Shown here piece by piece: positions 1-9,438 of a stretch of DNA of 64,000 nt. The stretch spans positions 62,001 to 126,000 of the forward strand of contig NZ_JAAKGV010000003.1 of NCBI RefSeq assembly GCF_011043735.1, given 5' to 3'. This stretch comes from Methylobacterium sp. DB0501. Its GTDB lineage: Bacteria; Pseudomonadota; Alphaproteobacteria; Rhizobiales; Beijerinckiaceae. Position 1 is the stretch's first letter. Each line of letters starts with the position of its first letter. Made by a program: the position numbers and the translations under genes. The notes under the pieces were generated by a model. It saw nothing but the letters and a program-made list of their open reading frames with translations. It was not told the origin of the DNA and ran no database searches.

Positions 1-546
1 TGCGTCGTCAGCGACGGCGGCGGCGCACTGGTGGTGGCGCGGCCCGAGATCGCCCGCAGCCTCAAGCGCCCGCTGGTCCGGGTCATGGGAGCGGGCGAGG
101 CGCAGAAGGGGCAACTCGGCGGCGAGGTCGACCTGACGTATTCGGCGGCCCGGATCTCCGGTCCCGCGGCCTTCGCGGAGGCCGGCGTAGCCCCGGCCGA
201 CATCCAGTACGCCTCGATCTACGACAGCTTCACCATCACGGTGCTGATGCAGCTCGAGGATCTGGGCTTCTGCGAGAAGGGGCAGGGCGGGCGCTTCGTC
301 GCCGACGGCAACCTGATCGCCGGGACCGGCCGGCTGCCGTTCAACACCGACGGCGGCGGCCTGTGCAACAACCACCCGGCCAATCGGGGCGGGATCACCA
401 AGGTGATCGAGGCGGTGCGCCAGCTGCGGGGCGAGGCGCATCCGGCGGTGCAGGTGAGGGATTGCGCCCTGGCCGTCGCGACCGGCATCGGCGGCCTGCT
501 CGGCAGCCGCCACGGCGCCGCGACCCTGGTGCTGGGACGGGAGTGA
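1..546 (+). CDS. thiolase-family protein, C-terminal part (5' end outside window)
   Basis: The frame is open from base 1, so the gene starts upstream; 181 residues are visible. It begins with a CVVSDGGGA motif and carries a late NTDGGG...NNHPANRGG segment, as in the SCP-x/lipid-transfer branch of the thiolase fold. The usual C-terminal thiolase Cys (CxG motif) is absent: the equivalent stretch reads ATGIGG. The stop is 5 bases before the DUF35 gene, so the two are probably cotranscribed. In related pairs the thiolase-like subunit and the DUF35 protein form one complex that acts on acyl-CoA. Whether this one does thiolysis or retro-aldol cleavage cannot be told from the visible part. Confidence 0.8.
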   Translation, partial: CVVSDGGGALVVARPEIARSLKRPLVRVMGAGEAQKGQLGGEVDLTYSAARISGPAAFAEAGVAPADIQYASIYDSFTITVLMQLEDLGFCEKGQGGRFVADGNLIAGTGRLPFNTDGGGLCNNHPANRGGITKVIEAVRQLRGEAHPAVQVRDCALAVATGIGGLLGSRHGAATLVLGRE

Positions 547-551
547 GACAC

Positions 552-1016
552 ATGACGCAAGTTCCCCCGAACCCGATTCCCTCGACCCGTATCCCCTTGC
601 GCGACGGCGACTGGCCCGATCCGCCGGCGAGCCCCGAAACCGCGCCCTTCGTGGAGGCGGCCCGGGAGGGCCGGTTCCTGCTGCGCCGCTGCAGAGCCTG
701 CGGCAAGGCGCATTGGTATCCGCGGAGCTTGTGCCCGTTCTGCTTCGGGGAGACCGCCTGGGAGGAGGCGTCCGGCGACGGCACGATCTACAGCTGTACC
801 GTGCTCGCCCGCGAGGAGCCGCCCCGCACGATCGCCTACGTCACCCTGGCCGAGGGGCCGACGATGATGACGAGCGTGGTCGATTGCGACGCCCGGGACC
901 TGGCGGTCGGCCGGCCGGTGCGCCTCGTCTTCGCGCGCTCGCGCAACGGGACACCTGTGCCGTGCTTCCGGCCGGCCGGCACCGACGCGCCGCCGGGGAC
1001 CGGTCCGGCTTCCTGA
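552..1016 (+). CDS. Zn-ribbon OB-fold protein (DUF35), thiolase partner
   Basis: A protein of 154 residues. After a Pro-rich N-terminus comes a rubredoxin-like zinc ribbon with two CxxC pairs (CRACG and CPFCF, about residues 43-61), then an OB-fold half (IYSCTVLAREEPPRTIAYV and onward). This is the DUF35/ChsH2-type architecture that binds acyl-CoA and pairs with thiolase-like enzymes. The ATG at 552 lies just after the upstream stop, which supports an operon. Family assignment is firm; the substrate is unknown. Confidence 0.85.
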   Translation: MTQVPPNPIPSTRIPLRDGDWPDPPASPETAPFVEAAREGRFLLRRCRACGKAHWYPRSLCPFCFGETAWEEASGDGTIYSCTVLAREEPPRTIAYVTLAEGPTMMTSVVDCDARDLAVGRPVRLVFARSRNGTPVPCFRPAGTDAPPGTGPAS

Positions 1017-1067
1017 GCCGGAAGGCGCCTGCTGCGTGCGAGCGGCGCCGATGCGGGCCTCACGCCC

Positions 1068-1103
1068 GCCGTCCCGGGTCCCACGTCCTCGACCCGGGAC
1101 GGC
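1068..1103 (+). terminator. 13-bp GC hairpin after the DUF35 gene
   Basis: Arms GCCGTCCCGGGTC and GACCCGGGACGGC pair perfectly around a 10-base loop, about 50 bases after the stop at 1016. There is no clear T-tract, so it may act as an mRNA 3'-end stabiliser or a weak terminator. Confidence 0.5.
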
Positions 1104-1234
1104 GCCGGCGAGCCGATGCCCGTCAGGTCGATCGATGGGATGTCCCCGGCGCCGGGTCGAAATTTGGCGTGGATTGTGAAGGAAACAATTCCTTGTTTTC
1201 TTGCGTACCTTAAGCGGGTTGCTGCATTGACGCA

Positions 1235-1332
1235 AGGCTTGAATTCAGCACCCCTTCGTAATCATGGCTCATTAATAATAAATTAACTTCATTAAACTAA
1301 AATACTATGAAGCGAATATCTATGGGCTTCAC
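1235..1332 (+). promoter_or_regulatory. AT-rich leader of the chemoreceptor gene
   Basis: The rest of the 1017-1332 gap. Bases about 1255-1325 are dominated by A/T steps (for example ATTAATAATAAATTAAC), in sharp contrast to the surrounding GC-rich sequence. It sits immediately before the ATG at 1333 and most likely holds the promoter. I cannot assign a sigma factor. A similar AT-rich leader precedes the chemoreceptor at 28054. Confidence 0.5.
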
Positions 1333-3336
1333 ATGTTTAGGAACGCAACGATTCGTGCCCGGCTCTATGTCGGCTTCGGTTCATTGGTGCTGATCGCAGC
1401 CGTCATCGGCGCATTTTCAATTCAGCAACAATCGGAAATCGGGAGGCAATATGAACGCCGCTCCACCCTGGATCAGGTGGCGCGCCGGATCCTGTCGGTG
1501 CAGGGCGCGTCGATCGCGCTGACCGGAGAGGCCGAGCAGTACCGGCTCGCGCCCACCCCGGAGAAGATCGCCTCGATGGAGGCGGCGCGGCAGGGCATCG
1601 AGGCGGGGAGCCGCGACCTCGTCGAGCACGCGGTGTCCGAGGAGCGGCGCAGGATCTATGCCGCCATCCAGGGTCATGCGCGCGACCTGAAGCCCGAACT
1701 CGGGAAGCTGGTCGCCGCCGGCCGGGTGATGGCGGAGGCGAAGGCGACCCTGTTCACCGGCGGGGACGAGCTGACCCGGTCGACCTCGGCCCTCGTGGCC
1801 GAGATGCGCGCCCGCGGCACCGACGCGCAGATCCTCCAGGCCGCCGTGACCGAGAGCGCGATGCTGCTGGTCCGGGTCGCCAACTGGCGCTTCCTCGCCA
1901 CCCAGGACCCGAACGGCCCGGCGACCTTCGCCACCAATGCCGGCAAGGCGGAGGTGGTGCTGAAGGCCATGCGCGCGCTCGATCCGGCGGGGTCCTTCGC
2001 CCAGCCGATTCGCGCCGTCGACCAGGCGCTCGCCGCCTATGCCGTCGCCTTTCGGGCCTACGGCGCATCGATGACGGAGAGCCAGAGCGCCTTCGCCTCC
2101 GGCATCAAGCCGCACACCGCCGCGATCGAATCCGCGGCGGGCCAGGTGCGGACCAGCATCGAGGCCGCCGTCGCCGCGATCGCCGCGGACACCCAGGCCA
2201 TGGCGACCCGAACCCGGGCGGTCCAGTTCGGCCTCGTCGCCCTCGCCCTCGGCCTGGGCGCGCTGCTCGCCACCCTGATCGCCCGCAGCATCGTCCGGCC
2301 GGTCGCCGGCATGACCGCGGCGATGAAGCGGCTGGCCGCGGGCGAGACCGGGATCGACGTGCCCTCGCGCGCGGCGCGCGGCGAGATGGGCGAGATGGCG
2401 CAGGCGGTCGAGGTCTTCCGCCAGAACGCCCTCGCCCGCACCGCCCTGGAGCAGCAGCAGCGCGAGGAGCAATCCGCCCGCCAGCGCCGCGCCGACCGGG
2501 TCGACCAGCTGGTGCGGGGCTTCCAGCACAAGGTCGCGGGCTCGCTCGAGATCGTTACCTCGGCCGCCACCGAGCTCGACGCCACGGCCCGCACCATGAC
2601 CGGCGTCGCCGACACCACCAGCGCCCAGGCCCAGGCCTCCAGCGCCACCGCCGAGCAGGCCTCGGCCAGCGTCCAGATGGTCGCCGCCGCCGCCGAGGAG
2701 ATGGTGTCCTCGCTCCAGGAGATCGAGCGGCAGGTCCTGCGCTCGAACGAGGTCGCCGGCAGTGCCGCCCGCGAGGCCGCGGCGACCGATTCGGCCATGG
2801 CGAGCCTGAGCGCGGCCGCCACCCAGATCGGCGCCGCCGTCGCGACGATCACCGCCATCGCCGACCAGACCAACCTGCTCGCGCTCAACGCCACGATCGA
2901 GGCCGCCCGCGCCGGCGTGGCGGGGCGAGGCTTCGCGGTCGTCGCCGCCGAAGTGAAGGAGCTCGCCGCCCAGACCTCCCGGGCGACCGTCGAGATCGGC
3001 GGCCAGATCACGGCGATCCAGGCCGCCACCGGCCAGGCGGCCGGCGCCATGGGGCAGATCGGCCGGACGATCACGGCGATGAACGAGATCAGCGGCCTGA
3101 TCGCCGCGACGGTGACCGAGCAGACCGCCGCCACCGCCGAGATCTCGCGCAACGCCGCGCAGGCCGCGCAGGGCACCCAGGACGTGTCCGCGGCGATGAG
3201 CGGGGTCCTCGGCTCGGCGGGCGAGACCGGCAGCGCCGCCTCGCAGGTGCTGATGGCGGCGGCCGAGCTCGCCACCCAGTCGCTCGCCGTCAAGCAGGAG
3301 GTCGACGGCTTCCTGCACGACATCCAGGCGGCGTGA
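1333..3336 (+). CDS. methyl-accepting chemotaxis protein, long periplasmic sensor
   Basis: Transmembrane chemoreceptor of 667 residues. TM1 is about residues 14-34; a helical periplasmic sensor of about 260 residues follows and contains [10 protein letters not shown], resembling helical bimodular (HBM) sensors. TM2 is about 296-320, then a HAMP linker and a long cytoplasmic coiled coil. The kinase-contacting hairpin tip is canonical ([20 protein letters not shown]). It should signal to CheA/CheW; no che genes are nearby, so it is an orphan receptor. The ligand is unknown. Small organic acids or quinones are possible by analogy with HBM receptors, but this is inference. Confidence 0.9.
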   Translation: MFRNATIRARLYVGFGSLVLIAAVIGAFSIQQQSEIGRQYERRSTLDQVARRILSVQGASIALTGEAEQYRLAPTPEKIASMEAARQGIEAGSRDLVEHAVSEERRRIYAAIQGHARDLKPELGKLVAAGRVMAEAKATLFTGGDELTRSTSALVAEMRARGTDAQILQAAVTESAMLLVRVANWRFLATQDPNGPATFATNAGKAEVVLKAMRALDPAGSFAQPIRAVDQALAAYAVAFRAYGASMTESQSAFASGIKPHTAAIESAAGQVRTSIEAAVAAIAADTQAMATRTRAVQFGLVALALGLGALLATLIARSIVRPVAGMTAAMKRLAAGETGIDVPSRAARGEMGEMAQAVEVFRQNALARTALEQQQREEQSARQRRADRVDQLVRGFQHKVAGSLEIVTSAATELDATARTMTGVADTTSAQAQASSATAEQASASVQMVAAAAEEMVSSLQEIERQVLRSNEVAGSAAREAAATDSAMASLSAAATQIGAAVATITAIADQTNLLALNATIEAARAGVAGRGFAVVAAEVKELAAQTSRATVEIGGQITAIQAATGQAAGAMGQIGRTITAMNEISGLIAATVTEQTAATAEISRNAAQAAQGTQDVSAAMSGVLGSAGETGSAASQVLMAAAELATQSLAVKQEVDGFLHDIQAA

Positions 3337-3458
3337 CGGCCTCAGCGGATTTCGCGTGAGCGGAGCCCGGCTTCCAGAAGCACAGGTCGTCGGGAAGGAC
3401 GCGGACAGCGTCCCGCGTCATCCCGCACCGTCCGCCGCCTCCGGATTCCGGGCTCCGC

Positions 3459-3558
3459 TGGAGTGCCGCCCGATCGCCTCGCAATCGGGCGGCACTCCAA
3501 GTATGTGATTTTGCAGCATTGTCTGAGACGAGCCGGTATCCGCGTCGTCGGAAAATGC
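3459..3558 (-). repeat. dispersed palindromic repeat, copy 1 (partner at 59221)
   Basis: Read on the minus strand from 3558, it starts with a conserved block (GCATTTTCCGACGACG, then GGATACCGG and TCGTCTCAG) and ends in a 16-bp perfect hairpin whose arms are 3459-3474 and 3484-3499. The copy at 59221-59319 shares the block and has a hairpin in the same place with different arms. It lies between the convergent chemoreceptor and metW genes and could terminate either. This is the main content of the 3337-3655 gap. Confidence 0.7.
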
Positions 3559-3655
3559 CCTCAGGCGGTCCCGGAATGACCAGGAGGGCGTCCATGGCCG
3601 GTGGGATATGGCCGATGGAATCAGGCCGTCCACCGGCATCCCGGACCAGGGAATC

Positions 3656-4315
3656 CTATCCCCGCCGCAGCAGGAACACCCCCTGCGTGCCCACCAGGTT
3701 CCATACCCACCACGGCAGGGCGAAGCGCATCGGATGGCCCGAGGCGTCCAGCGCCGAGGCGCGCTCGATCCGGGCGCCGACCAGGCGGCACAGGCCGACG
3801 AAGTCGCGGATGGTGCAGTGGTGGATGTTCGGGGTCTCGTACCAGGGATCGGGCAGGGTGTCGGTCACCGGCATCCGGCCGCGCAGCAGCAACTCGCTGC
3901 GCACCCGCCAATGGCCGAAATTCGGGAACGACACGATCGCGTGGCGGCCGATCCGCAAGAGGTGCTCCAGCACCGCCTTGGGCTGGCGCGTCGCCTGGAT
4001 CGTCTGCGACAGGATCACGTAGTCGAAGGCGTCGTCCGGGTAGGCCGCGAGGTCGGTGTCGGCGTCGCCCTGGATCACCGGCAGGCCGAGCGCCAGGCAG
4101 GCGTTGACGCCCTGGCGCGACAGCTCGATGCCGCGGCCGTCGACGCCGCGGCGGTCGCGCAGGAGCGCGAGCAGCGAGCCGTCGCCGCAGCCGACGTCGA
4201 GCACCCGGGATCCCGGCTCGACGAGGTTCAGCATCACCAGATGGTCGATGCGCGAGGAGCCGGTCGCGTCCTGGGGCAGGACCGCCGGGGCGAGGGAGGC
4301 GGTGACGGCGCTCAC
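3656..4315 (-). CDS. metW: methionine biosynthesis protein MetW
   Basis: A protein of 219 residues with a class I methyltransferase fold; motif I reads [14 protein letters not shown] near the N-terminus, followed by acidic GRGIELS. MetW is known as the partner of MetX in alphaproteobacterial homoserine acylation. The GTG start at 4315 overlaps the metX stop in a GTGA tetranucleotide, which indicates translational coupling and decides the start. The C-terminus ([18 protein letters not shown]) is typical of the family. Confidence 0.92.
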   Translation of the reverse strand: MSAVTASLAPAVLPQDATGSSRIDHLVMLNLVEPGSRVLDVGCGDGSLLALLRDRRGVDGRGIELSRQGVNACLALGLPVIQGDADTDLAAYPDDAFDYVILSQTIQATRQPKAVLEHLLRIGRHAIVSFPNFGHWRVRSELLLRGRMPVTDTLPDPWYETPNIHHCTIRDFVGLCRLVGARIERASALDASGHPMRFALPWWVWNLVGTQGVFLLRRG

Positions 4316-5484
4316 AGGCCGCGCTCCCGGGCGGCGGCGTCGATGAAGCCGCGGGCGGCCGAGATCATCGCCGGCTCGTCGAGCAGGAAGGCGTCGTGGC
4401 CCTTGTCGCTCTCCACCTCGACGAAGGCGACCGGGGCCGCCGCGGCGTTGAGCGCGTGGACGATCGCCCGCGAATCGGCGGTCGGGAACAGCCAGTCGGA
4501 GGTGAAGGACACGATGCAGAACCGGGTCCTGGTGCCCCGGAAGGCGTTGGCCAACACGCCGCCGTGGTCGGCGGCGAGGTCGAAATAGTCCATCGCCCGG
4601 GTGAGGTAGAGGTAGGCGTTGGCGTCGAACCGCTCGACGAAGGTGATGCCCTGGTGGCGCAGGTAGCTCTCGATCTGGAAGTCGGCGTCGAACGAGAAGG
4701 TCGGGGCGTCCCGGTCCTGGAGCCGGCGGCCGAACTTGCGGTGGAGGGCGGGCTCCGACAGGTAGGTGATGTGCGCGCCCATCCGGGCGACGCCGAGCCC
4801 CTTGGCCGGCCGCGTGCCGACATCGAGGTAGCGCCCGCCATGCCAGTTCGGATCGGCCAGGATCGCCTGCCGGCCGACCTCGTGGAAGGCGATGTTCTGG
4901 GCCGAGTGGCGCGCCCCCGTGGCGATCGGCATCGCGGCGAAGACCCGCTCGGGGTAGCTCGCCGCCCATTGCAGCACCTGCATCCCGCCCATCGAGCCGC
5001 CGATGCACAGGAACAGGTCCTTGATGCCGAGCCGGTCGAGCAGCATCGCCTGGCCGCGCACCATGTCGCGGATGGTCACCAGCGGGAAGTCGAGGCCGTA
5101 GGCCCGGCCGGTCGCCGGATTGAGCGAGGCCGGCCCGGTCGTGCCCATGCAGGAGCCGACCACGTTGGCGCAGATCACGAAGTAGCGGTCGGTGTCGACC
5201 GGCTTGCCGGGGCCGACCAGGCGGTCCCACCAGCCGCCCTTGCCGGTGACCGGATGGGTGTTGGCGACGTGCTGGTCGCCGGTCAGCGCGTGGCAGACCA
5301 GCACCGCGTTGCTGCGCGCCGCGTTGAGGGTGCCGGCGGTCTGGTAGGCGATCTGCCAGGGCGCCAGGTCCACGCCCGCATCCATCGCCAGCGGCGCATC
5401 GGCTTCGAACCGGGCGACGGGGCTCGTCGGCTCGTCCGCCTGGGAGGCGGATTCGGGGCCGGGCTTCAGGAGTGGTGTGGCCAT
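4312..5484 (-). CDS. metX: homoserine O-acetyltransferase MetX
   Basis: Acyl-CoA-dependent homoserine acyltransferase, first committed step of methionine synthesis. The alpha/beta-hydrolase fold is complete: nucleophile in GGSMGG, Asp in SDWLFP and His in KGHDAFLL; the family signature HALTGDQH is present. Length is 390 residues from the ATG at 5484; an in-frame GTG at 5493 would add three residues. It overlaps metW by four bases. Whether acetyl- or succinyl-CoA is used cannot be settled by eye, since MetX-fold enzymes differ in a few pocket residues. Confidence 0.93.
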   Translation of the reverse strand: MATPLLKPGPESASQADEPTSPVARFEADAPLAMDAGVDLAPWQIAYQTAGTLNAARSNAVLVCHALTGDQHVANTHPVTGKGGWWDRLVGPGKPVDTDRYFVICANVVGSCMGTTGPASLNPATGRAYGLDFPLVTIRDMVRGQAMLLDRLGIKDLFLCIGGSMGGMQVLQWAASYPERVFAAMPIATGARHSAQNIAFHEVGRQAILADPNWHGGRYLDVGTRPAKGLGVARMGAHITYLSEPALHRKFGRRLQDRDAPTFSFDADFQIESYLRHQGITFVERFDANAYLYLTRAMDYFDLAADHGGVLANAFRGTRTRFCIVSFTSDWLFPTADSRAIVHALNAAAAPVAFVEVESDKGHDAFLLDEPAMISAARGFIDAAARERGL

Positions 5485-5742
5485 GCTTCTCACGGGGCTG
5501 TCGCCGGGCGGCGGGCTTGACGAGGCGTTGGCGGAAAAACCGGAAGCGGTTCGTTCTCCAAACCGGACCGGCCGTTAAAGCGTCCAAAAATTCCGCTTCG
5601 ACGGACGAAAGAGGTAGGGCTTCGCTGTCGCGCCGTCAATCGACGGAAGGGCTTTCTCCCGCGCGGCCCGTCATGGCGGCCCTGGCCCGCGGGCGCGGGC
5701 AGTCGTAAGACGGATCTTCCCGCCGCTTCGCCCCGTATCGCC

Positions 5743-6585
5743 ATGACGTCGACCCCGCCCGCCGACCTCGCCGCCCTCCGGGCCGACATCGACCGCATCG
5801 ATTCGGCGATGCACGACCTCCTGATGGAGCGCGGCCGGATCATCGACCGGCTGATCGCCGTCAAGAAGACCTCCGCCTCCGGCTCGGCCTTCCGGCCCGG
5901 CCGCGAGGCCTCGATGATGCGCATGATCGCCGAGCGCCACCGGGGCCTCCTCCCCCTCGACACGGTGGAGGGGATCTGGCGCGTCATCATCGCGACCTTC
6001 ACCTACGTCCAGGCGCCGTTCGCGGTCCACGCCGACGTCTCGGGCGGCGACGCGCCGATGCGCGACTCGGCCCGGTTCCATTTCGGCTTCACGGTGCCGT
6101 ACCGGCCGCATCCGAGCGCCGCCGCGGTGATCGCGGCGGTGGCCGCCTCCCGCGGCGATCTCGGGGTCTTCCGCCTCGACCAGGGGGTGACGGCGGGCGC
6201 CTGGTGGCGCCAGCTCGCCGGGCCCGGCCGGCCGAAGGTGATCGCCCGGCTGCCCTTCATCGAGCGGCCCGGCCACCCGGCCGGCACTCCGGTCTTCTGC
6301 ATCGCCAAGCCCCTCGACGACCCGGCTGCTGCCCAGCGCGACTGGGTGCTCTACGCCGCCCGGTTCGAGCGCTGGCACGACGACGCGGCGGAGGCGGTGG
6401 CGGAACTGGGCGGCGAGGTGGTGGCGAGCGCCGGTGTCGGCGGAGGCCTGAGCCAGCTCCTGGCGCTGCCCGGGAGCGTGAGCCCGGAGGAGGCGCGGAT
6501 GGCGCTCGCGGAGGCGGGCGCGCCGCCGCGGGACTTCGACGAGATCGGCAGCCACGCGGCGCGGTTCCGGGTGGGGGCCGAGTAG
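5743..6585 (+). CDS. chorismate mutase (AroQ fold) with an unassigned C-terminal domain
   Basis: A protein of 280 residues. The first 95 or so form an AroQ helical chorismate mutase (LRADIDRIDSAMHDLLMERG, then KK and REASMMRMIAERH), which converts chorismate to prephenate. The remaining 180 residues do not show prephenate dehydratase or ACT-domain motifs (no TRF segment, no ESRP), so it is not a standard P-protein. It diverges from metX and is followed by a strong hairpin. A role in phenylalanine/tyrosine synthesis is likely; the role of the C-terminal part is unknown. Confidence 0.8.
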   Translation: MTSTPPADLAALRADIDRIDSAMHDLLMERGRIIDRLIAVKKTSASGSAFRPGREASMMRMIAERHRGLLPLDTVEGIWRVIIATFTYVQAPFAVHADVSGGDAPMRDSARFHFGFTVPYRPHPSAAAVIAAVAASRGDLGVFRLDQGVTAGAWWRQLAGPGRPKVIARLPFIERPGHPAGTPVFCIAKPLDDPAAAQRDWVLYAARFERWHDDAAEAVAELGGEVVASAGVGGGLSQLLALPGSVSPEEARMALAEAGAPPRDFDEIGSHAARFRVGAE

Positions 6586-6620
6586 AGAAAGATCGCCGTT
6601 CGGGCTTCCGTATCAAAATC

Positions 6621-6666
6621 AGGCGCGGGATCCCCTCTCCCAAGTGGGAGAGGGGATCCCGCGCCT
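6621..6666. terminator. 22-bp perfect hairpin between convergent genes
   Basis: Arms 6621-6642 and 6645-6666 are perfect reverse complements with a 2-base loop (AG). The element sits between the ends of the chorismate mutase (+) and MFS (-) genes and has short A/T tracts on both sides, so it looks like a bidirectional terminator. The sequence (GGATCCCCTCTCCC core) resembles part of the larger repeats at 13287 and 39095. Confidence 0.65.
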
Positions 6667-6683
6667 TAATTCTTTGTCGTGCG

Positions 6684-8030
6684 TCAGGCCGTCGTGCCGA
6701 GCCGACGGTTGAGACCGAGCGCGCCCAGCGTGCAGACCGCGCCGGACAAGAGGTACACCCCGACCCACGGCAGGCCGAGATGGCTCGACGTGTAGAGCGC
6801 GACGAGCGGCGCGAAGCCGGCGCCGACGAGCCAGGCGAGGTCCGAGGTCAGCGCCGAGCCGGTATAGCGGTACTTGGTCCCGAAATTCTCCGCGATGGCG
6901 CCCGAGCTCTGGCCGTAGGCGAGGCCGAGCAGCGCGAAGCCGACCACCACGAAGATCGTCTGGCCGGGCATGCTGTCGCCGAACAGCAGCGGGGCGACGA
7001 TGCTGCCGATGGCGAACAGCCCGATCAGCGCGGCGGCGAGCGCGATGGTGGAGCGCCGCCCGATCTGGTCGGCGATCAGGCCGGACATGATGATCGTCAT
7101 CGTGCAGATGACCGCGCCGGCGAACTGCACCATCAGGAACTCGCCGACCGAGCGGCCGGTGAACAGGCTGATCCAGCTGACCGGGAACACGGTCACGAGA
7201 TGGAACAGGGCGTAGCCGGCGAGCGGCACGAAGGCGCCGACTAGGATGTTGCCGCCGTTGGTCCGCACCGTCTCGACGACCGGCTCGGGCTCGAGCTCGT
7301 CGGCCTCGAGCAGGCGGCGGAACTCTTCCGTCGCGACGAGGCGCAGGCGCGCGAACAGGGCCACGACGTTGATGGTGAAGGCGACGAAGAACGGATAGCG
7401 CCAGCCGAAGCCCATGAAGTCGGCATCCGACAGCTGCAGCTCGAAGAACGCGAACAGCCCGCTCGCCAGCATGAAGCCGACCGGCGCGCCGAGCTGCGGC
7501 AGCATCGCGTACCAGCCGCGGCGGCTCTTCGGCGCGTTGAGGGCGAGGAGCGACGCGAGCCCGTCCCAGGCGCCGCCCAGCGCCAGGCCCTGGCCGATCC
7601 GGCACGTCGCCAGCAGCACCGCCGACCAGTGCCCGATCGTCTCGTAGCCCGGCAGGAAGGCGATGAGGCAGGTCGAGAGGCCGAGCAGGAACAGCGCGAT
7701 GGTGAGCTTGGTCGCCCGGCCGTAGCGCCGGTCGACCGCCATGAACAGCACCGAGCCGACCGGCCGGGCCACGAAGGCGAGGGCGAACAGCCCGAAGGAA
7801 TACAGCGTGCCGGTCACCGGCTCGGCCCACGGGAAGACCAGGCGCGGGAAGACCAGCACGCAGGCGAGGCCGAACACGAAGAAGTCGAAGAACTCGGAGG
7901 TGCGGCCGATGATGACCCCGAGGGCGATCTCGCCGGGCGCGACGTGTCCCGGCTCCGACGAGACCAGGCGGGCATCCCGTTCCGGCTTGGAGGAGGAGGC
8001 GGCGGCGTCGTCCGCCGTGATCGTGGCCAT
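6684..8030 (-). CDS. MFS transporter, metabolite:H+ symporter type
   Basis: Inner-membrane transporter of 448 residues with about 12 hydrophobic segments. The loop after TM2 (VDRRYGRATKLT) and the GQGLALGGAWDG segment match the metabolite:H+ symporter (MHS) subfamily, whose members import organic acids, betaines or shikimate. The ATG at 8030 has AGGA at a good distance; an upstream in-frame GTG at 8051 is less likely. It diverges from cyoA with a 145-base gap. The substrate is not predictable; proximity to chorismate mutase makes shikimate an option but no more. Confidence 0.85.
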   Translation of the reverse strand: MATITADDAAASSSKPERDARLVSSEPGHVAPGEIALGVIIGRTSEFFDFFVFGLACVLVFPRLVFPWAEPVTGTLYSFGLFALAFVARPVGSVLFMAVDRRYGRATKLTIALFLLGLSTCLIAFLPGYETIGHWSAVLLATCRIGQGLALGGAWDGLASLLALNAPKSRRGWYAMLPQLGAPVGFMLASGLFAFFELQLSDADFMGFGWRYPFFVAFTINVVALFARLRLVATEEFRRLLEADELEPEPVVETVRTNGGNILVGAFVPLAGYALFHLVTVFPVSWISLFTGRSVGEFLMVQFAGAVICTMTIIMSGLIADQIGRRSTIALAAALIGLFAIGSIVAPLLFGDSMPGQTIFVVVGFALLGLAYGQSSGAIAENFGTKYRYTGSALTSDLAWLVGAGFAPLVALYTSSHLGLPWVGVYLLSGAVCTLGALGLNRRLGTTA

Positions 8031-8175
8031 ATCGGAATCCTGCTTCGTCACTCTACGAAGGACCCTTCCTTAGAGGAGAACCGGCCCTCGGGGGGCCTGG
8101 ACAAAACGTCCAATCCCGCGGGACCTCCGGTGGGCGTACAGGACGGGAGCCGTATGCTGACCGTCCGGGCTGCCC

Positions 8176-9306
8176 GTGAAACACTTGCGCCTCCTCCTCG
8201 TACTTCCGTTCATCCTCCTTACCGGAGGATGCAATATGGTGCTCCTCTCGCCCGCGGGCGACGTGGCGCTCCAGCAGCGTAACCTGCTGATCGCCTCCAC
8301 GGTGCTGATGCTCCTCATCATCGTGCCGGTGATGGCGCTCACGATCGCCTTCGCCTGGCACTACCGCGAGGGCAACAAGAAGGCCGTCTACGATCCCGAT
8401 TTCCATCACTCGACCGGGCTCGAGGTGGTGATCTGGTCGGCGCCGCTCTTGATCATCGTGGCGCTCGGTGCGCTGACCTGGCTCGGCACCCACCTGCTCG
8501 ATCCCTACCGGCCCGTGACGCGCATCAGCGCCTCGAAGCCGATCGTGTCGAGTGTGGGCGACCCGATGGTCTCGGGCAAGCCCCTGGTGATCCAGGTCGT
8601 CGCCCTCGACTGGAAGTGGCTGTTCCTCTACCCCGAGCAGGGCGTCGCCTCGCTCAACGAGGTCGCGGCCCCCGTCGACCGGCCGATCGAGTTCCGCATC
8701 ACCTCCTCCTCGGTGATGAACTCGCTGTTCATCCCGGCGCTGGCCGGCCAGATCTACGCCATGCCGGGCATGCAGACGCGGCTCAACGCGGTGATCAACA
8801 AGGCCGGCAACTACGAGGGCTTCTCCGCCAACTACAGCGGCGCCGGGTTCTCGCACATGCGCTTCACCTTCAAGGGCGTCGACGAGGGCGATTTCAGCGC
8901 CTGGATCGACAAGGTCAAGAAGGACGGCGGCGACCTCTCCCGGGCCGATTACCTGAAGCTCGAGCGTCCGAGCGAGAAGGAGCCGGTGCGCTACTACAAC
9001 GCCGTCGATGCCGGCCTCTACGACGCGATCCTCAACATGTGCGTCGACCGTACCAAGATGTGCATGCACGACATGGCGGCGATCGACGCCCGCGGCGGCG
9101 GCGGCCGCGAGGGCCTCAACACCGTGATGAGCCTCACCTACGACAAGGCCGTCCGCCGCGGCACCGGCGCGACCCAGCAGGCGACCTTCGTCACCGCGCT
9201 CTGCACGCCGGCCGACGCCTACGGCCTCGGCACATCCTCGCTCAGCACCTCCTCGCTCGGCGATTCCTCGGCGGCCTCCGCCGCTGCGACGCCGCGCCTG
9301 AACTGA
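8176..9306 (+). CDS. cyoA: cytochrome bo3 ubiquinol oxidase subunit II
   Basis: Lipoprotein subunit of the quinol oxidase: signal peptide with lipobox LLTGGC, two transmembrane segments, then a periplasmic cupredoxin-fold domain. The CuA ligands of cytochrome c oxidases are absent, as expected for a quinol oxidase (FTFKGVDEGDFSAW region, no CxxxC). Length 376 residues from a GTG start that places the lipobox correctly. The C-terminal 30 residues are Ser-rich and not conserved. First gene of cyoABCD-surf1. Confidence 0.93.
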   Translation: MKHLRLLLVLPFILLTGGCNMVLLSPAGDVALQQRNLLIASTVLMLLIIVPVMALTIAFAWHYREGNKKAVYDPDFHHSTGLEVVIWSAPLLIIVALGALTWLGTHLLDPYRPVTRISASKPIVSSVGDPMVSGKPLVIQVVALDWKWLFLYPEQGVASLNEVAAPVDRPIEFRITSSSVMNSLFIPALAGQIYAMPGMQTRLNAVINKAGNYEGFSANYSGAGFSHMRFTFKGVDEGDFSAWIDKVKKDGGDLSRADYLKLERPSEKEPVRYYNAVDAGLYDAILNMCVDRTKMCMHDMAAIDARGGGGREGLNTVMSLTYDKAVRRGTGATQQATFVTALCTPADAYGLGTSSLSTSSLGDSSAASAAATPRLN

Positions 9307-9438
9307 GCCTCCTCCGCCGGACCGGCGACCGGTTCGGCGGCCGACGACGATGCGGGAACGAGGAGCCTTTCGGAATCGCCCCGTGCGGTTCCGCCCGGCC
9401 CGGACCCCGACGAAGTGACCTGCACTCCAGGCTGAGCC

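Noticed and set aside
3656-5587. 643-codon frame fusing metX and metW regions
   Set aside because: The metX part is in the wrong frame. The true genes overlap by GTGA; only the metW half of this frame is real.
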